64,000 nt of DNA. Source: Virgisporangium aurantiacum (GTDB lineage Bacteria; Actinomycetota; Actinomycetes; Mycobacteriales; Micromonosporaceae). The position numbers and the translations under genes were made by a program. Shown here piece after piece: positions 43,139 to 51,715 of the stretch (position 1 is the first letter of the stretch; every line of letters starts with the position of its first letter). The stretch is from the NCBI RefSeq assembly GCF_016863635.1, contig NZ_BOPG01000024.1, positions 333,952 to 397,951 of the forward strand, in the 5' to 3' direction. Below the pieces are notes generated by a model. That model worked only from the letters and a program-made list of their open reading frames with translations. It did no database searches and was not told where the DNA came from.

Positions 43139-44077
43139 ATGCACCGCCGGACGTTTCAGGGCCGCCCGCTCGCCCGCCCGACCGAGGACATCGAGGACCA
43201 GGGGCTCGGCTTCGACCTCGGCACGCTGATGGGCCGCCGCCGGATCCTGGCCATGTTCGGCGTCGGCGCGGCCGCGGTCGGGCTGGCCGCCTGCGGAGAC
43301 AGCGCCACCGGCTCGAACTCCACCAGTTCCACCGCCACCGCATCCGCCGCATCCACGGCTTCAGGTGAGATTCCGGAGGAAACTGCCGGCCCGTACCCGG
43401 GTGACGGCTCGAACGGCGCCGACGTGCTCGAGCAGAGCGGCATCGTGCGCAGCGACATCCGGTCCAGCTTCGGCAGCGCGTCGGGTACCGCGTCGGGCGT
43501 TCCGATGACGCTGGAGCTGACGATCCAGGACCTCGCGAACGGCGGCGCGCCGTTCGCCGGCACCGCCGTGTACGTGTGGCACTGCGACCGGGAGGGCCGG
43601 TACTCGATGTACTCGCAGGGCATCACGGCGGAGAACTACCTGCGCGGCGTCCAGATCGCCGACGCCTCCGGCAAGGTGCGGTTCACCAGCATCTTCCCCG
43701 CCTGCTACGACGGGCGGTGGCCGCACATCCACTTCGAGGTCTACGGCGCCGAGGCCGACATCACCGACTCGACGAAGGCGATCGCCACCTCGCAGGTCGC
43801 CCTGCCGAAGAACACGTGCGAGACCGTCTACGCCGAGACCGGCTACGAGGCGTCGGTCACGAACCTGGCCAAGGTCAGCCTCGACTCCGACAACGTCTTC
43901 GGCGACGACTCCGGAGCCACCCAACTGGGCACCGTGACCGGCGACGTCTCCGCCGGCTACACCGTCTCCCTGGCCGTGCGGATCGACACGAGGACGGCCG
44001 CGGGCGGCGGCGGTGCCGCACCGGGCGGCGGCGGCCCGGGTGGAACCCCGCCGACCGGCCAACCCCCGACAAGCTAG
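43139..44077 (+). CDS. Intradiol ring-cleavage dioxygenase-like protein, Tat/lipoprotein exported
   Basis: A 312-residue protein with a twin-arginine start GRRRILAMFGVGAAAVGLAA ending at a lipobox Cys. The dioxygenase beta-sandwich contains PFAGTAVYVWHCDREGRYSM, then IFPACYDGRWPHIHFEVYG; the Tyr and HxH positions match the non-heme Fe(III) ligands of intradiol dioxygenases. The C-terminus is Gly/Pro-rich. ATG 43139 follows GGAGG. Exported homologues are thought to act on aromatic or catechol substrates at the cell surface. Two stem-loops/motifs follow. Confidence 0.88.
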   Translation: MHRRTFQGRPLARPTEDIEDQGLGFDLGTLMGRRRILAMFGVGAAAVGLAACGDSATGSNSTSSTATASAASTASGEIPEETAGPYPGDGSNGADVLEQSGIVRSDIRSSFGSASGTASGVPMTLELTIQDLANGGAPFAGTAVYVWHCDREGRYSMYSQGITAENYLRGVQIADASGKVRFTSIFPACYDGRWPHIHFEVYGAEADITDSTKAIATSQVALPKNTCETVYAETGYEASVTNLAKVSLDSDNVFGDDSGATQLGTVTGDVSAGYTVSLAVRIDTRTAAGGGGAAPGGGGPGGTPPTGQPPTS

Positions 44078-44110
44078 GGGCTCCGGTCGCCTGTGGAATC
44101 CGGACCTGGA

Positions 44111-44156
44111 TTGTGGGAGACAAAGTCCTGCCACCACCGACCTTTGTCTCCCACAA
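44111..44156. terminator. Long stem-loop (15-bp perfect stem)
   Basis: TTGTGGGAGACAAAG (44111-44125) and CTTTGTCTCCCACAA (44142-44156) pair perfectly across a 16-nt loop, 34 bp after the dioxygenase stop. Confidence 0.75.
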
Positions 44157-44177
44157 GACGCGGTCCGAGCTACGAGA

Positions 44178-44200
44178 ACCAACCTAGCTTCCTAGGATGC
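44178..44200 (-). promoter_or_regulatory. CCTAGG motif, copy 2 (antisense promoter-like)
   Basis: Contains AACCTAGCTTCCTAGGATGC. On the minus strand the TAGGTT -10 would fire toward the stem-loop and the dioxygenase gene, not into a coding frame. Confidence 0.55.
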
Positions 44201-44251
44201 CTTGCGCGACGTGATCTCGACCCGCCGGGCCGAATCGGCGGCGGCTCCGGA

Positions 44252-45181
44252 TCAGACGAACCAGGTCATTGCCTCGCCGTGGCCGCGTGTCCAGGCCAGT
44301 GGGACCCCGTCCAGCGCCAGCACGTTGTGGAAGCCGTCGGGCGGGGGCGGCAGCCCTTCGTACGGCAGGACCTCCGGCGACTCGACGGCGATCCAGTGTC
44401 CCGGCAGGGTGCGGACCAGGTCGGTGAACCGGGCTCGCCGCTCGGGCGGCACCTGGTACAGCACGGACGTGTGGAACACGACCAGCGTGGCGTCCGCCGG
44501 TGCCTGGGCGGCCAGGTCGGGCAGGTCGTCGACCAGGTCTCCGCGCAGCAGCCGGGGCGGCGAGGCCGCGACGACGGCGATCGCCGCCCGGAGACGGGCC
44601 CGCCGGTGGTCGTGTTCGGGCCAGATCAGCGCCTCCAGCCACGCGACGTCGGCCGGGTCGCCGACGTCGAGGGGGTTCAGGTCGAGGCCGGCCCGCCACG
44701 CCACCTCGGGGACGCGCGGGGGCGGTGTGCGGACACCGGCGCAGTCGAGAACGGGTCCGTGCGCGCCGACCGTGTGCGTGCCGTACCGGTAGGTGTAGCG
44801 GTCCGGGTACAGGCACAGGCCGGCGGACGCGCCGACCTCCAGCAGCGCCAGCGGCTGCGGCAGGGCGGCGAGCACCGGCAGCAGCAGGGCGCACCGGCCG
44901 GCCTCGTTGGTCTGGGTGGATCGGGCGAGCACCTCCGCCGCCACCGCGGGCCAGGCGGAGACGACGAAATCGTGGAACGCCACCGGGTCGTCGACCGGTC
45001 CGCCGAGCAGCCGTACGACGCCGAACAGCAGGTTGGGCTGCTGCTTGGCGGCGGGCAGGGTGCCCACCAGCGCCAGGAGCGGACGATCTGCGGAGACCGC
45101 GTGCGCGAGGCGTTCGTACGTCGGCGAGACGCTCCTGGCCTCCCGTTCCGCGAAGTCGGCATACCTGGCCGCGATGGACAT
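44252..45181 (-). CDS. DUF2332 protein
   Basis: A 309-residue protein of family DUF2332: start SIAARYADFAEREARSVSPT, glycine-rich PLALLEVGASAGLCLYPDRY that resembles a SAM-binding loop, and RCALLLPVLAALP. Its biochemical function is unknown; the glycine loop suggests a methyltransferase-like fold. The ATG at 45181 follows TAGGTT by 6 nt, giving a leaderless start from the CCTAGG motif at 45185-45207. The gene is bracketed by two near-identical copies of that motif. Confidence 0.85.
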   Translation of the reverse strand: MSIAARYADFAEREARSVSPTYERLAHAVSADRPLLALVGTLPAAKQQPNLLFGVVRLLGGPVDDPVAFHDFVVSAWPAVAAEVLARSTQTNEAGRCALLLPVLAALPQPLALLEVGASAGLCLYPDRYTYRYGTHTVGAHGPVLDCAGVRTPPPRVPEVAWRAGLDLNPLDVGDPADVAWLEALIWPEHDHRRARLRAAIAVVAASPPRLLRGDLVDDLPDLAAQAPADATLVVFHTSVLYQVPPERRARFTDLVRTLPGHWIAVESPEVLPYEGLPPPPDGFHNVLALDGVPLAWTRGHGEAMTWFV

Positions 45182-45184
45182 GCC

Positions 45185-45207
45185 ACCAACCTAGCGTCCT
45201 AGGATGC
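45185..45207 (-). promoter_or_regulatory. CCTAGG motif, copy 3 (promoter of the DUF2332 gene)
   Basis: Contains AACCTAGCGTCCTAGGATGC. Read on the minus strand: CCTAGGACGC then TAGGTT, then 6 nt to the ATG at 45181. About 20 bp further upstream are also similar between this copy and 44178-44200. Confidence 0.65.
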
Positions 45208-45286
45208 TCTACGCGATGTGACCCCGATTTGACCCGACAAGAGAGCAACAACGCGGCGTATTGAATTTGATCTTGCATAGAGGGGG

Positions 45287-46090
45287 TCATGCGTCGCGGT
45301 ACAGGAACAGCACCAGGGCCAGTACCAGCCCGCCGGCCGCGTACGCGGTCAGTACGCCGAGTCCCTGCCACGGACCGATCGGTAGGGCGTCGAGGCGGCG
45401 GGTGGCCTGGATCGCGAGCCCGGCGGTCATCGGTGACACCCGCTGGATCAGCTCGCGCGTCTCCTCGTCGGTCATCAACGCCGCCACCTGGGGCAGGATG
45501 AACAGCCCGGCCAGTACCGTCGCCACCGCGCCGGGTCCGCTGCGGAACACCATCGCCACGGCGAAGCCGAGCGCCGCCAGCAGCGCCAGGTAGAGCACGG
45601 TGCCGCCGGCGGCGCGCAGCGTCGGCGCGTCGGCGAGCGAGGGCGCGACGTACCCCGGGCCGTCGAAACGTCGTCCCGGAAGGATCATCCACGCGGCGGC
45701 GAGCGATCCGAGGGTGGCCAGCACCCCGGCGGCCAGCGCCACGGCCAGCACCACCGTGGCCTTGGCGGCGAAGACCCGCAGCCGTTGCGGTACCGCGGTG
45801 AGCGTCGTGCGGATCTCTCCCGAGGTGTACTCGGGGGTCACCGCCATCACGGCGGTCAGCACCGCCAGGATCTGTCCGGTGTAGACGCCGGAGAGGGCGA
45901 GCCGGGTGAGGTCCTCGTCGCCGCAGGCGTCCGGGACGGTGCACGCGGTGGAGCTGAGCGACCAGACGGCCACCGCCCCGGCGGCCACCATCAGTCCCAC
46001 GGTTCCGGCGGCCAGCCAGGGGGTGCTGCGCACCGTGATGAGCTTGGTCCACTCGGTGCGCAGCACCGGCCAGCCGCCCGGGTGGGTCAC
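45287..46090 (-). CDS. ABC-2 permease subunit
   Basis: A 267-residue membrane protein of the ABC-2/YxlG type with five or six helices (GTVGLMVAAGAVAVWSLSST, GQILAVLTAVMAVTPEYTSG, TVLYLALLAALGFAVAMVFR). GTG at 46090 overlaps the stop of the larger permease (GTGA), so the three transporter genes are coupled. It pairs with the following permease and ATPase as one exporter, likely under the divergent two-component system. Confidence 0.88.
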   Translation of the reverse strand: MTHPGGWPVLRTEWTKLITVRSTPWLAAGTVGLMVAAGAVAVWSLSSTACTVPDACGDEDLTRLALSGVYTGQILAVLTAVMAVTPEYTSGEIRTTLTAVPQRLRVFAAKATVVLAVALAAGVLATLGSLAAAWMILPGRRFDGPGYVAPSLADAPTLRAAGGTVLYLALLAALGFAVAMVFRSGPGAVATVLAGLFILPQVAALMTDEETRELIQRVSPMTAGLAIQATRRLDALPIGPWQGLGVLTAYAAGGLVLALVLFLYRDA

Positions 46091-47481
46091 GCGTCCCGCC
46101 TCGGCAGCCGCCACAGCGCGAGGAGCAGGACCACCGCCGCGTACGCGCACAGCACCCCGAAGCCGGGCCAGGGGTCCATCGGGTTGTCGAACCGCTCGCG
46201 GGTCTGCTGGATCGCCATGCCGGCCATCGGGGTGAGGCGGTTGACCCAGAGTTCCGCCTCGATCGACAGGAAGGGGTTGACGACGCCCGGCACGATGATC
46301 AGCGCGAGCACGAGCGTGATCGCCACGGAGGCCCGCCGCACCAGGACGCCGACCCCCATCGCAATCAGGGCGAACACGGCCAGCAGGAGACCGGTGCCGA
46401 GCACGGCCCGCAGCACGGGCCCGTCGGTCAGCGACGGATCGGGGTACGCCGGCGCGACGTACCCGTTCTCCCGTTGGGTCGGGCGGGTGAACACGAGAGC
46501 GGCGAAGCTGGTCACCGAGCCGAGCACGAACACGACGGCCGTGAGCACGAGCCCTTTCGCGACGAGCACCGCCCGCCGCCGTGGGCTCACCGTGAACGTG
46601 GTGCGGATCAGGCCCTTCGAGTACTCCGACGTGACCACGAGCGCGCCGAGCACCACGACGACGATCAGCGCCATGGTGGTGCCGACGAGGCTGTTGCGGA
46701 CGATGTCGTCGTCGCCGCCGGGTGGCAGGGTGCCGATGTTGCCGGCGCCGGTGAGCGTGAACGTGTCGCCGTCGCGGCTGCTCGATCCGGGTACCGGGCC
46801 GCCCGCGACCTGGGTGGGCACCGGGCCGACGTCGAGGGCGGCCCAGTCGGCGGGGCCGGCCGGGGTGACGGTGACGTTGTCGAACGTGGCGGTGCTCTGC
46901 ACGATCTCGGGTCCGCTGGAGGTGGCGCCGGCCGAGACGCGTACGGTGCGGGTCTTCGTGCCGGGCGAGGTGACGAACAGGCCCACCTGCGCGTCCGGCG
47001 GCAGCGCGGCGAGGTCGACGGTCCGGACGGTGGTCCAGGTGACGCCGTCGGCGGACTCCGCCGCGGCGACGGTGGAGCCGGCGCGGGTCAGCCGGAGCCA
47101 GCGCGGCCCGCCGCCGGTCCGGGTGACGCCGTCGGGGCCGAAGTCGACCTGCAGCCGCACCCCGCTGGGGGTCACGGCCAGCGCCGCGTAGGTGCTGTCG
47201 GGTTCGGTGCTGGACCGGATCATCACGCCGGCCCGGGTGAGCGGTCCGGTGTCCTGTTGGCTGGCGACGCGGGCGGTGATGCTGCCGTCGCCGGTCAGCG
47301 GTTGGTGCACGAACCGGAACTGGGAGACCCAGTTCGGACCGGTGTTGGCGTCGGTGCTGCTGTTGGCGGCGAGCAGGATCGAGACGAGCAGCATCAGGCC
47401 GGCGGCGAGGGTCACGCAGATGAAGGTGCTGCGGACCGAGCGGAGCTTGACCCACTCCGCGCGCACGAGATTGACGAACAT
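46087..47481 (-). CDS. ABC-2 permease with a large inserted beta-sandwich
   Basis: A 464-residue permease. After the first helix (STFICVTLAAGLMLLVSILL) about 200 residues form an inserted, probably extracytoplasmic, beta-rich domain: FRFVHQPLTGDGSITARVAS, then AGVMIRSSTEPDSTYAALAV and DAQVGLFVTSPGTKTRTVRV. This resembles DUF1349/concanavalin-like carbohydrate-binding folds. Standard ABC-2 helices follow (TMALIVVVVLGALVVTSEYS, GVLVRRASVAITLVLALIIV). A ligand-sensing or binding role for the insert is plausible. ATG 47481 overlaps the ATPase stop. Confidence 0.85.
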   Translation of the reverse strand: MFVNLVRAEWVKLRSVRSTFICVTLAAGLMLLVSILLAANSSTDANTGPNWVSQFRFVHQPLTGDGSITARVASQQDTGPLTRAGVMIRSSTEPDSTYAALAVTPSGVRLQVDFGPDGVTRTGGGPRWLRLTRAGSTVAAAESADGVTWTTVRTVDLAALPPDAQVGLFVTSPGTKTRTVRVSAGATSSGPEIVQSTATFDNVTVTPAGPADWAALDVGPVPTQVAGGPVPGSSSRDGDTFTLTGAGNIGTLPPGGDDDIVRNSLVGTTMALIVVVVLGALVVTSEYSKGLIRTTFTVSPRRRAVLVAKGLVLTAVVFVLGSVTSFAALVFTRPTQRENGYVAPAYPDPSLTDGPVLRAVLGTGLLLAVFALIAMGVGVLVRRASVAITLVLALIIVPGVVNPFLSIEAELWVNRLTPMAGMAIQQTRERFDNPMDPWPGFGVLCAYAAVVLLLALWRLPRRDA

Positions 47482-48395
47482 CACGCCTCCGCGGTGAACT
47501 CGACGGCGTGCTGGGTCAGGTCCATGTAGGCCTCCTCCAGCGTGGCCCGGTGCTGGCGCAGTTCGCCGAACGGGAGCCGGTGCTCGGTCAGCAGGGCGGC
47601 GATCCGTTCGCCTTCCAGGCCGTGCACGGTGAGCACGTCGGCGTCGACGGCGGCGACCGTCGCGCCGGCGTTGGCGAGGACGGTCATCACCTCCGACCGT
47701 TTCGACGTGCGTACCTCGATCCGGTTGCCGGCGGCGGTCGAGATGAGTTCGTCGACCTTGGTGTCGGCGATGACCCGGCCCCGGCCGAGCACGACGACGT
47801 GGTCGGCGGTGCCGTCGAGTTCGCGCATGAGGTGGCTGGAGAGGAACACCGCGCGTCCCTCGGTGGCCAGTGACCGCATGAGTTTGCGGATCCAGACGAT
47901 GCCCTCGGGGTCCAGCCCGTTGACGGGTTCGTCGAACATGAGCACCGGCGGGTCGCCGAGCAGCGCGCCGGCGATGCCGAGCCGCTGGCGCATGCCCAGT
48001 GAGAACCCGCCGACCCGGCGCCGTGCCACCGAGGCGAGTCCGACCCGGTCGAGCACCTCGTCGACGCGGCTGCGGGGCAGCCCGTTGCTGCGGGCCATCC
48101 ACAGCAGGTGGTGGTGGGCGCGGCGGCCGCCGTGCACGGCGCCGGCGTCGAGCAGCGCGCCGACCGAGCGCAGTGGCGCGCGGAGCTTGCGGTAGGGCAC
48201 GCCGCCGACCAGCGCGGTGCCGTCGGTGGGCGCGTCGAGCCCGAGGATCACCCGCATGGTGGTGGACTTGCCCGCGCCGTTCGGTCCGACGAAGCCGGTG
48301 ACCTCGCCGGGGCGGACCGAGAAGGAGATGCCGTCGACCGCGACCGTGCGTCCGTACCGTTTGTGAAGGTCCCGCACCTCGATGGTTGCGTCCAT
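47481..48395 (-). CDS. ABC transporter ATPase (bacitracin-type)
   Basis: A 304-residue ATPase: Walker A FVGPNGAGKSTTMRVILGL, signature FSLGMRQRLGIAGALL, Walker B VLMFDEPVNGLDPEG and H-loop LSSHLMRELDGTADHV. The MRQRLGIA signature and neighbouring permease pair are typical of peptide-antibiotic efflux systems. ATG 48395, divergent from a NarL-type histidine kinase across about 130 bp. The system probably exports or senses an envelope-active peptide; that is inference. Confidence 0.95.
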   Translation of the reverse strand: MDATIEVRDLHKRYGRTVAVDGISFSVRPGEVTGFVGPNGAGKSTTMRVILGLDAPTDGTALVGGVPYRKLRAPLRSVGALLDAGAVHGGRRAHHHLLWMARSNGLPRSRVDEVLDRVGLASVARRRVGGFSLGMRQRLGIAGALLGDPPVLMFDEPVNGLDPEGIVWIRKLMRSLATEGRAVFLSSHLMRELDGTADHVVVLGRGRVIADTKVDELISTAAGNRIEVRTSKRSEVMTVLANAGATVAAVDADVLTVHGLEGERIAALLTEHRLPFGELRQHRATLEEAYMDLTQHAVEFTAEA

Positions 48396-48527
48396 GGCGC
48401 CGAGGCTACGGAGAACGTCGATGGGCGGGCGTCACGCCGCCGAGCCATCTTCGTCGGCGGGGGTCCCTCCTCCGGGGGATGCGCGCGGGGGACGCCGGAA
48501 CGCGGCGGCTCGGCCGACAATGGCGTG

Positions 48528-49715
48528 GTGCGCCCCTTCCCTCCCGTCGTGGCGGCCCGCTACCGCGAGCTGTTGGCGGATTCGCGGTGGAACGCCGAGG
48601 TGCCGCTGGTCGCCGGCGCGGCGTTGGGGTTCGGGGCGCTGGTTCAGATTGTCCGGGCGATGACCGACACGGATCCGCGGGTGCCGTTCGCGCTGCTGCT
48701 CGGTCTCGCTACGACGCTGCCGGTGGCGCTGGCCCGGCTGCACGTTCTGGCCGCGGCGGCGCTCGTCACGGTCGGCACGCTCCTCACGGTCGGTGGGGAG
48801 CTGACGCTCACCGCGGCGGCCCTGGTGGCGCAGTGCGTGGTGCTGTACCTGGCCGGTCGGCAGCTGCCACGGAAGATCGCGTTGCTGCTGCTCCTGCCGG
48901 TCGCGTTGGCGAGCCTGCTGGTGGTCGGCAACGGTCTGCCGGGGGAGCCGGTGGCGGCGTTGTGGCTGTTGGCGGTGGCGATGCTCGGCACCGGTGCCGG
49001 TATCGCGCGTCGGGGCCGGGCCGAGGCGGTGGAGCGGGCGGTCACCCAGGAGGCGATGCGGCACTCGCGGCTGGAGCACGCGGTCCGCGGTGAGCGTGCC
49101 CGCATCGCGCGCGAGCTGCACGACGTGGTCGCGCACCACATCTCGATGATCGTGGTGCAGGCGGAGACCGCCCGGCTGACCACGCCGGCCATGCCGGCGG
49201 ACGGCGCGCGGCACCTGGTCGCGATCGGTGACACGGCCCGCGACGCGCTCACCGAGATGCGCCGGCTGCTGGGGGTGCTGCGGGAGGACGCCAACCCGGA
49301 GCCGGACCGTGCGCCGCAGCCCGGGTTGAGCCAGCTCAACCAGCTGATCGACGGGGCGCGGGTGTCCGCCGCGGTGAGCACCCGGCTGGTGGTGCGCGGC
49401 CGGGTGCGTCCCCTCGACCCGGGCATCGAGCTCACCGCGTACCGCATCGTGCAGGAGGCGCTCACGAACGCGCGGCGTTACGCGTCGGGTGCCGCGGTCG
49501 ACGTCGAGCTCGCCTACTCGGAGGAGACGCTGCGGCTGCGGGTCCGCGACAACGGTCCGGGTCCGTCCGGGTCCGGGGGGACGCCCGGACACGGGCTGCT
49601 GGGCATGCGTGAGCGGGCCGGGATGCTCGGCGGGACGCTGCGCACCGGCCCGGCGACGCCGACCGGTTTCCTCGTGGAGGCGGTGCTGCCGACGGCGAGC
49701 GGGGGTCCGGCGTGA
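48528..49715 (+). CDS. NarL-type sensor histidine kinase
   Basis: A 395-residue HisKA_3 histidine kinase. Helices such as ALLLGLATTLPVALARLHVL and LAAAALVTVGTLLTVGG form the membrane sensor. The H box is ARIARELHDVVAHHISMIVV, and GHKL boxes are EALTNARRYAS, RVRDNGPGPS and GHGLLGMRERAG. GTG at 48528 (or 48525) is chosen; the N-terminus is short and hydrophilic. It overlaps the response-regulator gene by GTGA and is divergent from the ABC exporter. Confidence 0.92.
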   Translation: MRPFPPVVAARYRELLADSRWNAEVPLVAGAALGFGALVQIVRAMTDTDPRVPFALLLGLATTLPVALARLHVLAAAALVTVGTLLTVGGELTLTAAALVAQCVVLYLAGRQLPRKIALLLLLPVALASLLVVGNGLPGEPVAALWLLAVAMLGTGAGIARRGRAEAVERAVTQEAMRHSRLEHAVRGERARIARELHDVVAHHISMIVVQAETARLTTPAMPADGARHLVAIGDTARDALTEMRRLLGVLREDANPEPDRAPQPGLSQLNQLIDGARVSAAVSTRLVVRGRVRPLDPGIELTAYRIVQEALTNARRYASGAAVDVELAYSEETLRLRVRDNGPGPSGSGGTPGHGLLGMRERAGMLGGTLRTGPATPTGFLVEAVLPTASGGPA

Positions 49716-50374
49716 CGGTGCGCATCGTGGTGGCCGACGACCAGGTGGTGGTGCGGGCGGGGTTCGCCGCGTTGCTGGCCACCCAGCCCGACTTCACCGT
49801 CGTGGCGAGCGCGTCCGACGGCGCGGAGGCCGTGCGCGCCTGCGCCCGTCACGTACCCGACGTGGTGCTCATGGACGTGCGCATGCCCGTGATGGACGGG
49901 ATCGAGGCGACGCGCAGAATCGTGGACGGCGGGAAGGCGTCCAGGATCATCATGCTCACGACGTTCGACCTCGACGAGCACGTCTACGACGCGCTCAGCG
50001 CCGGCGCCAGCGGCTTCCTGCTCAAGGACATCACCGCGGAGCGGCTGTTCGACGCGGTCCGGGTGGTCTCCGCCGGTGACGCCCTGCTCGCGCCGACCAT
50101 CACCCGGCGCCTGATCGCGCAGTTCGCCCGCATGCGCCCGTCGGCACCGGCCGGCGCCGGGCTGCTGACGGCGCTGACCCCGCGCGAGACCGACGTGTTG
50201 CGGCTGATCGCCGCGGGCCTGTCGAACGCCGAGATCGCGGTGCGGCTGAGCGTCAGCGAGGAGACGATCAAGACGCACGTGAGCCGGGTGCTGGCGAAGC
50301 TCGACCTGCGTGACCGCACGCAGGCGGTGGTCGCGGCCTACGAGACGGGTCTGGTGGTGCCGGGCCAGCACTGA
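49712..50374 (+). CDS. NarL/LuxR response regulator
   Basis: A 220-residue response regulator. The receiver domain has the acidic start IVVADDQVVVRAGF, phosphoacceptor Asp in VVLMDVRMPVMDGIEA, and K in LLKD. The DNA-binding domain is LTPRETDVLRLIAAGLSNAE and LSVSEETIKTHVSRVLAKLD. GTG 49712 overlaps the kinase stop. The pair likely drives the divergent ABC exporter operon. Confidence 0.95.
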   Translation: MTVRIVVADDQVVVRAGFAALLATQPDFTVVASASDGAEAVRACARHVPDVVLMDVRMPVMDGIEATRRIVDGGKASRIIMLTTFDLDEHVYDALSAGASGFLLKDITAERLFDAVRVVSAGDALLAPTITRRLIAQFARMRPSAPAGAGLLTALTPRETDVLRLIAAGLSNAEIAVRLSVSEETIKTHVSRVLAKLDLRDRTQAVVAAYETGLVVPGQH

Positions 50375-50429
50375 TGTGTGGGTGGCATCGATGTGCGTAT
50401 GATGCCGTCCGGAATCGGGGGAGGCCGGC

Positions 50430-50870
50430 GTGAGCGCACATTTCCGGGCGGCGTTGTTGTTGGTGGCGGCGGGCCTGGTCGCGGCGGTGGTGGCACTGCC
50501 GTTGCCGTCGCTGACGATCTCCGACCCGCTCCTCGACGGTGGTACGGAGGGGTTCAACCGCGACGACCGGGTGATGGCCGTGGTGATCGCGGTGATCGCG
50601 GCGGTGGTGCTGCTGGCGGCCGTGCTGCGTAAGCCGGTGCTGCTGTCGTGGGCGTTGCTGCCGGTGGCGGTGTTCACCGCGTGGGCGGTGCTGATCGGCG
50701 TCGACATCGAGTTCGACACGGCGTTCCTGGCGTCGGAGCTGGTCGCGCGGCTCAACGAGTCCCGGTCGTTGGCGGCCGGGAGCTGGCTGACCGGGGTGGG
50801 GCTGCTGCTGGTGACGGCGGGCCTGGCCGTTCCGCTGCTGGAGCGGTGGCGGGTTCGCACTATTCGCTGA
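50430..50870 (+). CDS. Four-helix membrane protein
   Basis: A 146-residue protein with helices HFRAALLLVAAGLVAAVVAL, VMAVVIAVIAAVVLLAAVL, PVLLSWALLPVAVFTAWAVL and SWLTGVGLLLVTAGLAVPLL. The loops are short and Asp/Glu-containing (NRDDR, DIEFDT). GTG at 50430. No known motif. It lies 55 bp after the response regulator and just before the F420/hemerythrin gene, but co-transcription is not established. Confidence 0.75.
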   Translation: MSAHFRAALLLVAAGLVAAVVALPLPSLTISDPLLDGGTEGFNRDDRVMAVVIAVIAAVVLLAAVLRKPVLLSWALLPVAVFTAWAVLIGVDIEFDTAFLASELVARLNESRSLAAGSWLTGVGLLLVTAGLAVPLLERWRVRTIR

Positions 50871-50890
50871 CCGCGGCACCGGTGCCCGGT

Positions 50891-50896
50891 TAGCGT
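50891..50896 (+). promoter_or_regulatory. -10 box of the F420-hemerythrin gene
   Basis: TAGCGT ends 6 nt before the GTG at 50903. Confidence 0.45.
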
Positions 50897-50902
50897 AGCG
50901 CC

Positions 50903-51700
50903 GTGACGTCCTTCAACGACCGGGCCGTCGAGGAGTTCCGCGCCAACGGCGGCCGGGTCGGCGGCCTGTTCGAGGGTGCCGACCTGTTGCTTCTCACCAC
51001 GGTCGGCGCCGGGTCGGGACGGCCGCGGACGAACCCGGTCGGGTACGTGCGCGACGGCGCGCGCCTGCTGGTGTTCGGGTCGAACAGCGGGCAGGAGACG
51101 CATCCGGGCTGGTACCACAACCTGGTGGTCAACCCGTCGGTGACGGTGGAGGTCGGCACCGCCGGCGGCATCGAGACGTTCCCCGCGCACGCCGTTCCGG
51201 TGCAGGACGAGGAGCGCGACCGGTTGTTCGCCGGAGAGAGTGCGATCGAGGGTGCGGTCCCGGTGGTCGCCCTCTACCCGACGAGTGGGGCGAACGGCCG
51301 GGTGGCGGCGCTGGGCGACCACCTGGTGCAGGTCCACGACTGGTTCCGTCAGCAGATCGCCGCGGCCCGGGCCGGCGGGGGCACAGAACGGGGTGTCGAC
51401 CTGCGCGAGCACTGCCTGATCCTGTGCTCGGCGATACACGCGCACCACACCCGCGAGGACGGGATCTTCCCCGACGTGCAGGCGCTGGTGCCGGGGCTGG
51501 AGCCGGTGCTCGACCGGCTCCGCGCCGACCACGTGGTGGTCGCGGAGCACCTCCGCCGGTTCCGCGCGCTGCTCGCGGAGAATCCGGGCGACGACGCGGA
51601 CGTCGAAGCCGAGCTGGACCGGCTGGCCGCCGACCTGGAGGCGCACTTCGAGTACGAGGAGCGGATGCTTGTCCCCGTGCTCAACATGAGCGCCAGCTGA
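50903..51700 (+). CDS. F420-dependent DDN-like nitroreductase fused to a hemerythrin domain
   Basis: A 265-residue fusion. Residues 1-130 match the deazaflavin-dependent nitroreductase/quinone reductase (DDN) family: LLLTTVGAGSGRPRTNPVGY, GQETHPGWYHNLVVNPSVTV. Residues 145-262 are a hemerythrin HHE domain with HDWFRQQ, AIHAHHTREDGIFP, RADHVVVAEHL and EAHFEYEERMLVP supplying the di-iron ligands. Combining F420 chemistry with an O2- or NO-binding di-iron centre could link redox reduction with gas sensing or detoxification. GTG start behind TAGCGT, leaderless. Confidence 0.88.
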   Translation: MTSFNDRAVEEFRANGGRVGGLFEGADLLLLTTVGAGSGRPRTNPVGYVRDGARLLVFGSNSGQETHPGWYHNLVVNPSVTVEVGTAGGIETFPAHAVPVQDEERDRLFAGESAIEGAVPVVALYPTSGANGRVAALGDHLVQVHDWFRQQIAAARAGGGTERGVDLREHCLILCSAIHAHHTREDGIFPDVQALVPGLEPVLDRLRADHVVVAEHLRRFRALLAENPGDDADVEAELDRLAADLEAHFEYEERMLVPVLNMSAS

Positions 51701-51703
51701 CTC

Positions 51704-51709
51704 TAGGCT
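51704..51709 (+). promoter_or_regulatory. -10 box of the PPOX gene
   Basis: TAGGCT ends 6 nt before the GTG at 51716, leaderless geometry. Confidence 0.45.
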
Positions 51710-51715
51710 CTGCGC

